In this document: piece after piece, positions 45,858 to 57,899 of the stretch
Position numbering within the stretch: position 1 is the stretch's first letter
How the letters are laid out: every line of letters starts with the position of its first letter
DNA from: Bicyclus anynana
Lineage: Eukaryota > Arthropoda > Insecta > Lepidoptera > Nymphalidae
Assembly (NCBI RefSeq): GCF_947172395.1
Contig: NC_069099.1
Coordinates: 13,335,740-13,399,739, forward strand
Direction: 5' to 3'
Length of the DNA: 64,000 nt
Notes under the pieces: model-generated
Told to the model about the DNA's origin: nothing
What the model saw: only the letters and a program-made list of their open reading frames with translations
The model's database searches: none
Position numbers and translations under genes: made by a program

Positions 45858-46040
45858 TCATCATCATCATTATCAATCCATATTCGGCTCACTGTTAACT
45901 GTCATCGGCACGAGTCTCTCAGAACGAGAGTGGTTATACCAATAGTCCACCACGCTGGCCCATGGCGGATTGGCAGACTTCACACACGTAGAGAATTAAA
46001 AAAAACTCAGGTATGCAAGTTTCCTCATGCGACAGACTCA
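45858..46040 (-). mobile_element. S1 SINE, 3' part
   Basis: TCATCATCATTATCAATCCA through TTAAAAAAAACTCAGGTATG. The head half is missing. Confidence 0.8.
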
Positions 46041-46051
46041 TCATGCAATTT

Positions 46052-46372
46052 TGACGGCCTCCGTGGCGCAGTGGTATTCGCGGTGGATTTACAATACGGA
46101 GGTCCTGGGTTCGAACCCCGGCTGGGCCGACTGAGGTTTTCTTAATTGGCCTAGGTCTGGCTGGTGGAAGGCTTCAGCCGCGGCTAGTTACCCTACCGGC
46201 TAAGACGTTAGGCCAAGCTATTTAGCGTTCCGGTACGATGCCGCGTAGAAACCTAAAGGTATGTGGATTTTCATCCTCCTCCTAACAAGTTAGCCCGCTT
46301 CCATCTTAGATTGCATCATTACTTACCATCAGGTGAGATTGTAGTCAAGGGTTAACTTGTAAAAATAAAAAA
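46052..46372 (+). mobile_element. S2 SINE, full length, cut by the duplication start
   Basis: GACGGCCTCCGTGGCGCAGT head, B box GGTTCGAACCCC and A-rich end. The 4217-bp duplicated unit begins inside it at about 46298, so its 3' 75 bp recur at 50515. Confidence 0.9.
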
Positions 46373-47394
46373 AAAATATAACTTTTCTGGACTATTATTT
46401 TATTATTAGTAAGATGCTCTATACATACTTATTGTTGCAATAATGGGCGATTGATTTTTAAAAATCCTTCTAACATTAACAAATGTAATAATTGTAACAT
46501 TATTAATGGAGGCAGCTAAATGTAATAAATCCTGAATAATTTTATTAAAATAATCAAATTAATACTGTCTACAGTCCATACCCGGTGCCTAAGTAAAGAT
46601 ATTGAACAAACAGTCGGACTTTTGATTACTAAGGGGCTGAGGAATGGCTATTTTATGAATTTTATTTTTAAAGTGCAAATTTATTTATTTAATTAAGGTT
46701 TAATTTTCATTTCATAGTTACATATAAATCAGTAATGATTTAAAGAAATAAAACATAGGTTTATTTCTTTATAATATAGATACGAGTAGTCCTTTTTATA
46801 AAAAAAAAAACGATTCAATACGTTGAACAGGCTGTACGATCACCAACCTGTGCTTTAAAAAAAACATTAGCGATATTTTGTAACGGTTTCTTTATCGACA
46901 GTGTTAGACTCGAATTCATCTCTACCTCTATCTCACAATACCATGGAAATTTGGAGATTACAAATTCAAAATTCACGCTGTCAAATCACAAAAACATTGC
47001 TACATAAATAGCGTTACTCCTATCTAAAAATTAAAAGTAAATGTACAACCGATATACCTACTTTTAATTTATAGAAAAAATACAAGCTCAAAAGGGCTAG
47101 AACTCGGCCGTAAACTCGTAAAGTAAAAAAAAAGAAATAAAAAACAGTCTCTAGTGGTTTAAATTTAAATTAAATTTGATTCCATTATGCGTTGTGTGCA
47201 TTCATCGCCACGGGTAGATCTCAATAGTGGTGCGAGTGTCCACGCTTTCATCGCGACGAACAATGGCTTTCAGTTTGCTCGCCGTGCGCTCTATTGTCAC
47301 TGGATTCGCCAGGACTCAATGTAAATGTAGTGTTTTAGGGTTCCGCATATGCTGAGCTAAACCCGCTTGTATATATACCTACGTTATAAGATTT

Positions 47395-47732
47395 TGACGG
47401 CCTCCGTGGCGCAGTGGTATGCGCGGTGGTTTTACAAAATGGAGGTCCTGGGTTCGATCCCCGGCTGGGCAGATTGAGATTATCTTAATTTGTCCAGGTC
47501 TGGCTGGTGGGAGGCTTCGGCCGTGGCTAGTTACCACCCTACCGGCAAAGACGTACCGCCAAGCGATTTAGCGTTCCGGTACGATGCCGTTTAGAAACCG
47601 AAAGGGGTGTGGATTTTCTTCCTCCTCCTAACAAGTTAGCCCGCTTCCATCTTAGACTGCATCATCACTTACCATCAGGTGAGATTGTAGTCAAGGGCTA
47701 ACTTGTAAAGAATAAAAAAAAAAAAACATCTT
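47395..47732 (+). mobile_element. S2 SINE, full length (duplication copy 1)
   Basis: Head GACGGCCTCCGTGGCGCAGT, B box GGTTCGATCCCC, complete body and A12 tail. Its twin is at 51612. Confidence 0.9.
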
Positions 47733-47749
47733 TATTCTTTTTTCCCGTT

Positions 47750-47896
47750 CCCGGGAGAATACGGAGATAACTAGCCTATGACACTTACAAATAACGTGGC
47801 TTTCTAGTGGTAGAGGAATTTTCAAAATTGGTTCAGTTGACCCCGTGGCCTTTGCAATACCACAATCTTTTTCTCTCTATAAAATGAGTATAGATT
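47750..47896 (-). mobile_element. Helitron-like remnant (duplication copy 1)
   Basis: CCCGTTCCCGGGAGAATACG, ATGACACTTACAAATAACGT and a TATAAAATGAGTATAGA end on the minus strand. Twin at 51967. Confidence 0.6.
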
Positions 47897-48956
47897 TTTA
47901 TTAGTTCATAGTAAAGGCAATCTTATGGCTAATTAAAAATAATTTACAGCCGTAAAACCGGAAATTAAAAAAAAATGTGAGGTTGATTCAGTGTTCTAAA
48001 CGGATTTCAAATAAAATTCGATAGCTTTTTTATCGAGGCGTGTTGCATTTTCAATTTTGGGCGTTGGAAATAGACCTTAGATTCAACTTCATAATAGACG
48101 CCAACGCTGGGTTCTAACGCATAGCTTTTTTAACTCTCGTGCGAATGAGAGCTAAGTAGGTAAGTTAGGTATGTGTTAAAATCTTCATACAGTCTTGTAT
48201 AGTCGCTTCGCGGTAAACACCGGTGCAGTATAACTATAGAACATTCAACCGTAGTACAGCAAATCTGAGAGCACTGTCGCTTGGACGAACAATAGTTCTG
48301 CGTCCACTCAGCGACGCTTTTGTCACGAGGTACGTCGGGAGTCGATGTCGATATCATTTAGGATATAGCCATCCCTAGTTGATAGAGAACTTTTGTCAAT
48401 CTTATCGTTTATACGACAACAATATTTACGAATGTTACATAATTTACACGATTGTCAATGCTATTTGGGAACCGAAGGTTTTATCTATGTAGTTATGTAT
48501 GAAGTTATCAATGCGACAAACTACCGGAAATATAATATTTTTTAGGTAACTAGACATGTCGAGCGTGTTATTATATATATATGAGTTCCTCAGGCATATT
48601 GTGTTCGGGGGCTCTCATCTTGCTTTATGTTAATGGCAAATACTTTCACTTAAATAGGATTACCTAACAATATTATGATCTTTAACTGACAAAACAGCTT
48701 TATATACTATCTAGCGTAAACACCGGTACATTATAACTATAGAACATTCAGTAAATCTAAAAGCATTGTCGCTTAGACGAACAATAGTTTTGCGTCCACT
48801 CAGCGACGTCTTTGTCACGGATACGGGAGTCGATGTCGATGTCTTTTAAGATATAACCATCCCCAGTTGTTGAAGAACTATTGTCTGTTTTGTTATTACT
48901 TAGCTACCTAAATCACAAATGACTTGTTGACAGTGATTGGCCTTTCTGGCTTCGGA

Positions 48957-48990
48957 TCACGAAGTCCTGGGTTCGAGTCCCGATTCAGGC
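48957..48990 (+). repeat. tRNA-like scrap
   Basis: CACGAAGTCCTGGGTTCGAG and TCCCGATTCAGGC give a T-arm and acceptor-like end without the 5' half of a tRNA. It is most likely a SINE remnant rather than a tRNA gene. Twin at 53174. Confidence 0.45.
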
Positions 48991-49254
48991 AATAAAGTAA
49001 TTCATTTGTTTAGTTTTTTTATTTATTTACTCTTTATTTGTAGACCACAATACACATTCTTAGGAGAGCACTTAAAGCCGTTGGTAATACCGGTAATGAC
49101 TAACATATTATGAAGTGATCATTAAAGAGTCAAATATCATCACACTAAGCCAGCTCGGACGTCGTGGTTCTAAGCTCCATCTACCCTCATCTTTATGATA
49201 TAAAGAAAGAAAGAAAGAAAGAAATAAGATGACAACCTTGAAGTGAGAAAATTT

Positions 49255-49465
49255 TTGATGGCCTTCGTAGCGCAGTGGTATGGACGGTGGATATACAAGA
49301 CGGAGGTCCTGGATTCGATACCCGGGCTGGGCCGAATGATATTTTATTAATTGGTCCAGGTCTGGCTGTGAGAGACTTTGGCCGTGGCTAGTTACCCTGA
49401 CCACCCTACTGTCAAAGACGTACCAAAAAGCGATTTAGTGTTCCGGTACGATATCGGTGAAATGT
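49255..49465 (+). mobile_element. S2 SINE, 3'-truncated (duplication copy 1)
   Basis: GATGGCCTTCGTAGCGCAGT head through GTTCCGGTACGATATCGG. Twin at 53472. Confidence 0.85.
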
Positions 49466-49479
49466 GCGCAGTATAGGTT

Positions 49480-49745
49480 GCGCACAAAAACATAACGCTG
49501 TCAATCTTTCATCGAATTTTACTGCCCTTATTTTTTTCATACCGGGGCCTATATATGAATCGATTCTGAAAGGAGTAAACTCAAATAAACTCCAAATAAA
49601 TTAGAAAGTTGCGCACTAAAGGTGCGCACCAAAAACGTGACACTTTTTCGTTAGTTCAGTTGGTTTTACCCCTCGGATTTTTCTCATACCGGGCGCCTTA
49701 TATATAAAAAATCGATTCTTAAGGAGTAAACTCCAAAAATTTAAT
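49480..49745. repeat. Two degenerate GCGCAC-type tandem units (duplication copy 1)
   Basis: Each unit runs from a GCGCAC start through CATACCGGG...CTTATATAT and ATCGATTCT to AAGGAGTAAACTC, about 145-165 bp, diverged from each other. Twin pair at about 53697. Confidence 0.65.
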
Positions 49746-50322
49746 CTACTTATTACTTCATTATTCATGATCCAAATATTGTGGCTAACCACTAAACCCA
49801 TGAGGCAGTAACTTATCAAGGCAATAGTCCACTCAAGTCCGACCGCAAACAAAAGGGGACCGAGCCCGTTTAAATCTCATCTCCAAATAACTGAGCAAAT
49901 CTTAATCCGACCATTGTCTCGGCTAATATCGGCCGCGTCGGCGACAGACGTCTTGGATATTAATGTAATGCCGCTCTTAAGGTGATTTCTAGCCAGGGCC
50001 GTATTCAACCATTAGTTTTAGGGCATAAACGGGCCTTCTGGAATATATTTTAGAACCCTTTTAAAATTTTTTGCGCATGTCCGTTTTAAGACGCAGTAAT
50101 GGTACCTTTTCATATGTTATACCTTAAATGCCTAAATTTGAAAATTCTCTTCAGCGAAGGTTGAAGAGAATTTTAAAATGTTAGATTTTTTATTTTTAGT
50201 TACACACAGTAATTAACTCCGAAGCTTCTTACTTTATTGAATAGTAGCAAATTCTCGTACTTTCACCGGCGTAGTTAATAATATATATAATATATATTCT
50301 CTGATAATATAGCTTTATATTG

Positions 50323-50514
50323 AGCCGTGATAGCCCAGTGGATATGACCTCTGGCTCCCAGAGGGTGTGGGTTCGAATCCGATCCGGGGCATGCACCTCC
50401 AACTTTTGAGTTGTATTTTAAGAAATTAAATATCACGTGTCTCGGTGAAGGAAAACCATCGTGGGGAAACCTGCATCTCAGATTTAATCAATTCTCTTAA
50501 TTCTCTGTCTGTGT
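50323..50514 (+). mobile_element. S1 SINE cut by the duplication joint
   Basis: Head and body present until AATTCTCTGTCTGTG, then sequence switches at once to the S2 tail TCTTCCATCTTAGATTGC. Confidence 0.9.
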
Positions 50515-53500
50515 CTTCCATCTTAGATTGCATCATTACTTACCATCAGGTGAGATTGTAGTCAAGGGTTAACTTGTAAAAATAAAAAAAAAATATAACT
50601 TTTCTGGACTATTATTTTATTATTAGTAAGATGCTCTATACATACTTATTGTTGCAATAATGGGCGATTGATTTTTAAAAATCCTTCTAACATTAACAAA
50701 TGTAATAATTGTAACATTATTAATGGAGGCAGCTAAATGTAATAAATCCTGAATAATTTTATTAAAATAATCAAATTAATACTGTCTACAGTCCATACCC
50801 GGTGCCTAAGTAAAGATATTGAACAAACAGTCGGACTTTTGATTACTAAGGGGCTGAGGAATGGCTATTTTATGAATTTTATTTTTAAAGTGCAAATTTA
50901 TTTATTTAATTAAGGTTTAATTTTCATTTCATAGTTACATATAAATCAGTAATGATTTAAAGAAATAAAACATAGGTTTATTTCTTTATAATATAGATAC
51001 GAGTAGTCCTTTTTATAAAAAAAAAAACGATTCAATACGTTGAACAGGCTGTACGATCACCAACCTGTGCTTTAAAAAAAACATTAGCGATATTTTGTAA
51101 CGGTTTCTTTATCGACAGTGTTAGACTCGAATTCATCTCTACCTCTATCTCACAATACCATGGAAATTTGGAGATTACAAATTCAAAATTCACGCTGTCA
51201 AATCACAAAAACATTGCTACATAAATAGCGTTACTCCTATCTAAAAATTAAAAGTAAATGTACAACCGATATACCTACTTTTAATTTATAGAAAAAATAC
51301 AAGCTCAAAAGGGCTAGAACTCGGCCGTAAACTCGTAAAGTAAAAAAAAAGAAATAAAAAACAGTCTCTAGTGGTTTAAATTTAAATTAAATTTGATTCC
51401 ATTATGCGTTGTGTGCATTCATCGCCACGGGTAGATCTCAATAGTGGTGCGAGTGTCCACGCTTTCATCGCGACGAACAATGGCTTTCAGTTTGCTCGCC
51501 GTGCGCTCTATTGTCACTGGATTCGCCAGGACTCAATGTAAATGTAGTGTTTTAGGGTTCCGCATATGCTGAGCTAAACCCGCTTGTATATATACCTACG
51601 TTATAAAATTTTGACGGCCTCCGTGGCGCAGTGGTATGCGCGGTGGTTTTACAAAATGGAGGTCCTGGGTTCGATCCCCGGCTGGGCAGATTGAGATTAT
51701 CTTAATTTGTCCAGGTCTGGCTGGTGGGAGGCTTCGGCCGTGGCTAGTTACCACCCTACCGGCAAAGACGTACCGCCAAGCGATTTAGCGTTCCGGTACG
51801 ATGCCGTTTAGAAACCGAAAGGGGTGTGGATTTTCTTCCTCCTCCTAACAAGTTAGCCCGCTTCCATCTTAGACTGCATCATCACTTACCATCAGGTGAG
51901 ATTGTAGTCAAGGGCTAACTTGTAAAGAATAAAAAAAAAAAAACATCTTTATTCTTTTTTCCCGTTCCCGGGAGAATACGGAGATAACTAGCCTATGACA
52001 CTTACAAATAACGTGGCTTTCTAGTGGTAGAGGAATTTTCAAAATTGGTTCAGTTGACCCCGTGGCCTTTGCAATACCACAATCTTTTTCTCTCTATAAA
52101 ATGAGTATAGATTTTTATTAGTTCATAGTAAAGGCAATCTTATGGCTAATTAAAAATAATTTACAGCCGTAAAACCGGAAATTAAAAAAAAATGTGAGGT
52201 TGATTCAGTGTTCTAAACGGATTTCAAATAAAATTCGATAGCTTTTTTATCGAGGCGTGTTGCATTTTCAATTTTGGGCGTTGGAAATAGACCTTAGATT
52301 CAACTTCATAATAGACGCCAACGCTGGGTTCCAACGCATAGCTTTTTTAACTCTCGTGCGAATGAGAGCTAAGTAGGTAAGTTAGGTATGTGTTAAAATC
52401 TTCATACAGTCTTGTATAGTCGCTTCGCGGTAAACACCGGTGCAGTATAACTATAGAACATTCAACCGTAGTACAGCAAATCTGAGAGCACTGTCGCTTG
52501 GACGAACAATAGTTCTGCGTCCACTCAGCGACGCTTTTGTCACGAGGTACGTCGGGAGTCGATGTCGATATCATTTAGGATATAGCCATCCCTAGTTGAT
52601 AGAGAACTTTTGTCAATCTTATCGTTTATACGACAACAATATTTACGAATGTTACATAATTTACACGATTGTCAATGCTATTTGGGAACCGAAGGTTTTA
52701 TCTATGTAGTTATGTATGAAGTTATCAATGCGACAAACTACCGGAAATATAATATTTTTTAGGTAACTAGACATGTCGAGCGTGTTATTATATATATATG
52801 AGTTCCTCAGGCATATTGTGTTCGGGGGCTCTCATCTTGCTTTATGTTAATGGCAAATACTTTCACTTAAATAGGATTACCTAACAATATTATGATCTTT
52901 AACTGACAAAACAGCTTTATATACTATCTAGCGTAAACACCGGTACATTATAACTATAGAACATTCAGTAAATCTAAAAGCATTGTCGCTTAGACGAACA
53001 ATAGTTTTGCGTCCACTCAGCGACGTCTTTGTCACGGATACGGGAGTCGATGTCGATGTCTTTTAAGATATAACCATCCCCAGTTGTTGAAGAACTATTG
53101 TCTGTTTTGTTATTACTTAGCTACCTAAATCACAAATGACTTGTTGACAGTGATTGGCCTTTCTGGCTTCGGATCACGAAGTCCTGGGTTCGAGTCCCGA
53201 TTCAGGCAATAAAGTAATTCATTTGTTTAGTTTTTTTATTTATTTACTCTTTATTTGTAGACCACAATACACATTCTTAGGAGAGCACTTAAAGCCGTTG
53301 GTAATACCGGTAATGACTAACATATTATGAAGTGATCATTAAAGAGTCAAATATCATCACACTAAGCCAGCTCGGACGTCGTGGTTCTAAGCTCCATCTA
53401 CCCTCATCTTTATGATATAAAGAAAGAAAGAAAGAAAGAAATAAGATGACAACCTTGAAGTGAGAAAATTTTTGATGGCCTTCGTAGCGCAGTGGTATGG

Positions 53501-54731
53501 ACGGTGGATATACAAGACGGAGGTCCTGGATTCGATACCCGGGCTGGGCCGAATGATATTTTATTAATTGGTCCAGGTCTGGCTGTGAGAGACTTTGGCC
53601 GTGGCTAGTTACCCTGACCACCCTACTGTCAAAGACGTACCAAAAAGCGATTTAGTGTTCCGGTACGATATCGGTGAAATGTGCGCAGTATAGGTTGCGC
53701 ACAAAAACATAACGCTGTCAATCTTTCATCGAATTTTACTGCCCTTATTTTTTTCATACCGGGGCCTATATATGAATCGATTCTGAAAGGAGTAAACTCA
53801 AATAAACTCCAAATAAATTAGAAAGTTGCGCACTAAAGGTGCGCACCAAAAACGTGACACTTTTTCGTTAGTTCAGTTGGTTTTACCCCTCGGATTTTTC
53901 TCATACCGGGCGCCTTATATATAAAAAATCGATTCTTAAGGAGTAAACTCCAAAAATTGAATCTACTTATTACTTCATTATTCATGATCCAAATATTGTG
54001 GCTAACCACTAAACCCATGAGGCAGTAACTTATCAAGGCAATAGTCCACTCAAGTCCGACCGCAAACAAAAGGGGACCGAGCCCGTTTAAATCTCATCTC
54101 CAAATAACTGAGCAAATCTTAATCCGACCATTGTCTCGGCTAATATCGGCCGCGTCGGCGACAGACGTCTTGGATATTAATGTAATGCCGCTCTTAAGGT
54201 GATTTCTAGCCAGGGCCGTATTCAACCATTAGTTTTAGGGCATAAACGGGCCTTCTGGAATATATTTTAGAACCCTTTTAAAATTTTATGCGCATGTCCG
54301 TTTTAAGACGCAGTAATGGTACCTTTTCATATGTTATACCTTAAATGCCTAAATTTGAAAATTCTCTTCAGCGAAGGTTGAAGAGAATTTTAAAATGTTA
54401 GATTTTTTATTTTTAGTTACACACAGTAATTAACTCCGAAGCTTCTTACTTTATTGAATAGTAGCAAATTCTCGTACTTTCACCGGCGTAGTTAATAATA
54501 TATATAATATATATTCTCTGATAATATAGCTTTATATTGAGCCGTGATAGCCCAGTGGATATGACCTCTGGCTCCCAGAGGGTGTGGGTTCGAATCCGAT
54601 CCGGGGCATGCACCTCCAACTTTTGAGTTGTATTTTAAGAAATTAAATATCACGTGTCTCGGTGAAGGAAAACCATCGTGGGGAAACCTGCATCTCAGAT
54701 TTAATCAATTCTCTTAATTCTCTGTGTGTGA
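50515..54731. repeat. 4217-bp tandem duplication, copy 2
   Basis: Collinear with 46298-50514. It starts inside an S2 tail and passes at its right end into an intact S1 SINE, which shows that copy 1 lost that S1's 3' part at the joint. Confidence 0.95.
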
Positions 54732-54810
54732 AGTCTGCCAATCCGCATTGGGCCAGCCTGGTGGACTCGAGCTCAGCAGTGTGCAGAATATGGGTTGATA
54801 ATGATGATTG
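54539..54810 (+). mobile_element. S1 SINE, near full length
   Basis: Head TTGAGCCGTGATAGCCCAGT, B box GGTTCGAATCC, body and AATATGGGTTGATAATGATG end. The unbroken counterpart of 50323. Confidence 0.88.
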
Positions 54811-55379
54811 GTAAAATAAATTTTCAAAACGGTCCAGTATTTTTCGATTAGGTATATTCGCAACATACAAAAATACAAATTATTCCTCTTTTAGTAAGTA
54901 AACCAAATAAGTTATTGAAATAGTTAATTAATGGCTAGATAATAACTGAACTCAAACATAAGCTTTTATTATTACACGATTAAGTTAGGGCCCTGATCAA
55001 GTGCCCAAGTGCCCTTAATGTAGAGACGGAACTGTTTCCACCCCGCGGCCATACGGTTATGATAAATGCGATTTCGGTTCTTGAATCACTATTACGTAAT
55101 TGAGGATTGAGGAAGGGATCTTGAATGACTCATGTATAGTAGTGAGGTGTTTAACTGATTAAAGTAACTGTCAATTTTAGATCTCTCCCTAAATTCAAGA
55201 TGTACAAAGATGTATGAAAGCTTTATGGAAAACTGATTTTGAAGTGTACATGTTTGATTCTATAACAATCAAACTTAGATATTGGTTTAAATACTGTAGG
55301 TACTTTTATGTTATATCATTTTTCTTTTCGTTCTTTTTTATAATTTTTAAACTAGTTATAAGTTTTAATTTGGTTTGGC
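54811..55379. other. Intergenic, nothing recognised
   Basis: AT-rich sequence without a gene. Confidence 0.5.
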
Positions 55380-55600
55380 TATGAATATAGGTTTATGTTG
55401 CCTGTTTTTGTGGTGGCACTTGGAACTGGGTCCTAGCTGAAAATCAGCGCTGTATGTTCTTTGTTTATGGGGAGCATATAGCAATATGCTGAGCTAGGAC
55501 CTTTTTCTAGGTTATGCCACATATCGCAGGGTATTATTCTTTAATAATTGTGGTGTGTGGCATAATGTAGTAATAAATATATTTTCTTTCTTTCGTTCTA
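55380..55600 (+). repeat. Unclassified repeat, LINE-tail style
   Basis: Contains inverted words AGGTCCTAGCTCAGCATA-type / GGGTCCTAGCTGAAAATCAG and TGTGGTGTGTGGCATAATG, and ends with AATAAATATATTTTCTTTCT. The class is uncertain. Confidence 0.4.
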
Positions 55601-56027
55601 TATTAATGATAGTATTGACCTGCCGGCCTATTTACTAACTTTAACGTATATTAAGCTACTTGTTGCTCATTGTTAACGAAAATCACAACGTCAACTGGGC
55701 AATATCTTTTCTGATAACCGAAATTTTTCGAAGTGTTCTCAGTAGCCACCGGGTGTAATGTTTTACCTTTGATTCTTGAGACGGCGCGTATTGTGAGGAG
55801 GTTCCTCACTCTGGAGCCCTGACCACCGGTTGCTTGGGCACTCAAATGTCCCGCAGCGGAAGGGTTTTTTTTTATTTAAGTTTTTAATAGTGTTTTGAAT
55901 ATTTTATGTATAACATTGTTAAAAATTTAAAAAAAAGGAGAAATAAATAAATGAGAGATATAATAGAGAAATATAATTTATTGAAATAAACAAACGCTCT
56001 GACGCAATACACGAACCTAGTCATGGG

Positions 56028-56225
56028 AGTAGCCAGGATTGTATCTGGGGGGGAGGGGGCAGCTATACTTGATATTGAGTATCCCGAACCGAAACCGAAT
56101 TTAAATTTCAGCCTCAGTTTCGGTTTCACCCAATTTTCAGTAGAAATTTTCTTAAGTATCCGACTGTTCTGCTAGGGGGGGGCAGCTACCCTCCCCTGCT
56201 TGGAGCTCGCTACGCCCAAGAACCT
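56028..56225. repeat. G-rich MITE-like repeat
   Basis: GGAGTAGCCAGGATTGTATC with (G)7 at the left and GGGGGGGGCAGCTACCC with CTCGCTACGCCC at the right. An arthropod-style repeat with GTAGCCAGGA/CTACGCC ends. Confidence 0.45.
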
Positions 56226-56570
56226 AGTATCTCATTATTAGAAGCCACATAGTGTATGCGACCACCGGATCAACACAAAGGCTTTCTATACTATACATAT
56301 ACGTTTGTGAACACTATAGTTAAACTATTACATCGCGAATCAAACTGAAGTATCCATCACACTTGTCACCCTCCCGCTGTCTCCGAGTGCCGTCGTGTGG
56401 TGACATCAAACGACGTGTTATGGGATCATTAAGCGACACTATCACAGACGCCATTACGTGTAAGTTGTAAATCATTATGTAGACGATGCCTCATTCAGTG
56501 TTCAAAGTCGCGAATGTGATTATTTGTCAAAAAATAATCGTCAAAAACACTCATTTCTATAACTTAAGAA

Positions 56571-56798
56571 ACTTTTTTTTTTATTCTTTACAAGTTAGCC
56601 CTTGACTACAATCTCACCTGATGGTAAGTGATGATGCAGTCTAAGATGGAAGCGGGCTAACTTGGTAGGAGGAGGATGAAAATCCACACCCCTTTCGGTT
56701 TCTACACGGCATCTACCGGAACGCTAAATCGCTTGGCGGTACGTCTTTGTCGGTAGGGCCACTAGCCACGGCCGAAGCCTCTCACCAGCCAAGGCACT
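56571..56798 (-). mobile_element. S2 SINE, 5'-truncated
   Basis: T-rich end, AAGTTAGCCCTTGACTACAA and CCACGGCCGAAGCCTCTCAC. The tRNA-like head is missing. Confidence 0.85.
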
Positions 56799-56985
56799 AC
56801 CCAATCAAAAATGAAGTATATTTTATCTAAAAATTATATCTAGTTATACGACTTAAACATATATTTTAATTACACTAATTCTGTGTTCTGTAAAGTAGTT
56901 AATTAATTATCGATGTACATAGAGATGAGAGATAACGGCAACTCGACCAAAATCTAAGTAATCTACTAAAATCTAAATCTATACT

Positions 56986-57170
56986 TCTATACTAATATAT
57001 AAAGCAAAAGAGTTTCTTAGTCTGTTTGATTGAACGCGCCAATCTCAGGATCTACTGGTCCGATTTGAAAAAAAAATCAGTGTTAGATGGCCCATTTATC
57101 GAGGAAGGCTATATATTATCCCCGTACGGAAACGAGAACCACGCGGGTGAAACCGCGCGGCTTCTGCTAG
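56986..57170 (+). mobile_element. Helitron-like element, complete, 185 bp
   Basis: TCTATACTAATATATAAAGC start, GATTGAACGCGCCAATCTCA body, CACGCGGGTGAAACCGCGCGG hairpin region, and CTAG end followed by T. Confidence 0.85.
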
Positions 57171-57276
57171 TAAGTTTATACTTACATAAAAAATATAATA
57201 CTGCAGAATGTAGAACATTCGAGCAAAAATTGATTGTGCTACGACATAGCTACAATCGTTCTACGAATTTTTGTAA

Positions 57277-57424
57277 CAGTGGAATTCATAGACGTTGTAG
57301 GGACACCCCCAGGGGATTATTCAGCGGCTGAATGTCGAATTTAACCTCTATTTGTTTGAGAATTTGACACTCAGCGGCTGAATGATCCCCTGGGGGTACG
57401 CTTCAACGTCTATGAATTCCACTG
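57277..57424. mobile_element. Snap-back MITE, 148 bp, TAA target duplication
   Basis: Terminal inverted repeats of about 65 bp (CAGTGGAATTCATAGACGTT...) take up nearly the whole element. TAA flanks both ends (57274-57276 and 57425-57427). A 3-bp TWA duplication is known for PIF/Harbinger transposons; that assignment is inference. Confidence 0.85.
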
Positions 57425-57603
57425 TAAGTAAACCTACGTAGCTGACTCGTAGGATAAACAACCTTCGAAATAATGTTGTTATTTTGGAAGTATAACAGTT
57501 TTATGTAACAGAATAAATACATATAGTTGAATACTTTATGTCCTATTTCTTAAAGCTAAATGCATTGGGAACTTGAAATAAAAAAAATAATTGCTAACGA
57601 TAT

Positions 57604-57890
57604 AGGTTTCTAGTCGTTTTTTTTTAAATAATGCACACTACGAACGCATCGAAATATGATTAGAGTACGTCTTGTCTGTACAAATTCTTATTCCCGTACC
57701 TAAAAACACAATAATCTACTCAGTTTCCCCCTTTTAAAAGTTTTAAAGGTTTCTAGTTGTTTTTTCTTAATAATGCACACTACGAACGCATCGAAATATG
57801 ATTAGAGTACGTCTTGTCTGTACAAATTCTTATTTATGTACCTAAAAACACAACAAACCACACAGTTTCCCCCTTTTAAAAGTTTTAAAA
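57604..57890. repeat. 143-bp direct tandem duplication
   Basis: Two units starting AGGTTTCTAGT at 57604 and 57747, nearly identical through TAATGCACACTACGAACGCA to TTTCCCCCTTTTAAAAGTTT. Confidence 0.9.
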
Positions 57891-57899
57891 GTGAACAAG

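Larger units (their letters stand above)
46298..50514. repeat. 4217-bp tandem duplication, copy 1
   Basis: Every feature recurs at +4217. Differences noticed by eye are few (near 47387, 48123, 49744 and 50077), so identity is about 99.9%. Contents: S2 tail, unidentified AT-rich sequence, an S2 SINE at 47395, a Helitron-like remnant at 47750, an older internal duplication (48200 and 48715), a tRNA-like scrap near 48950, a second S2 SINE at 49255, a GCGCAC repeat pair at 49480 and the 5' part of an S1 SINE at 50323. Confidence 0.95.

Noticed and set aside
48130..48357. 75-residue minus-strand frame, identical at 52347-52574
   Set aside because: Its conservation is explained by the 4217-bp duplication, and a diverged third copy nearby lacks the frame.
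48957..48990. Possible tRNA gene
   Set aside because: Only the T-arm and 3' half look tRNA-like; no D-arm or acceptor partner. SINE remnant is more likely.
49616..49852. 78-residue minus-strand frame, repeated at 53833-54069
   Set aside because: It lies in a degenerate repeat; duplicated only because the locus is duplicated.
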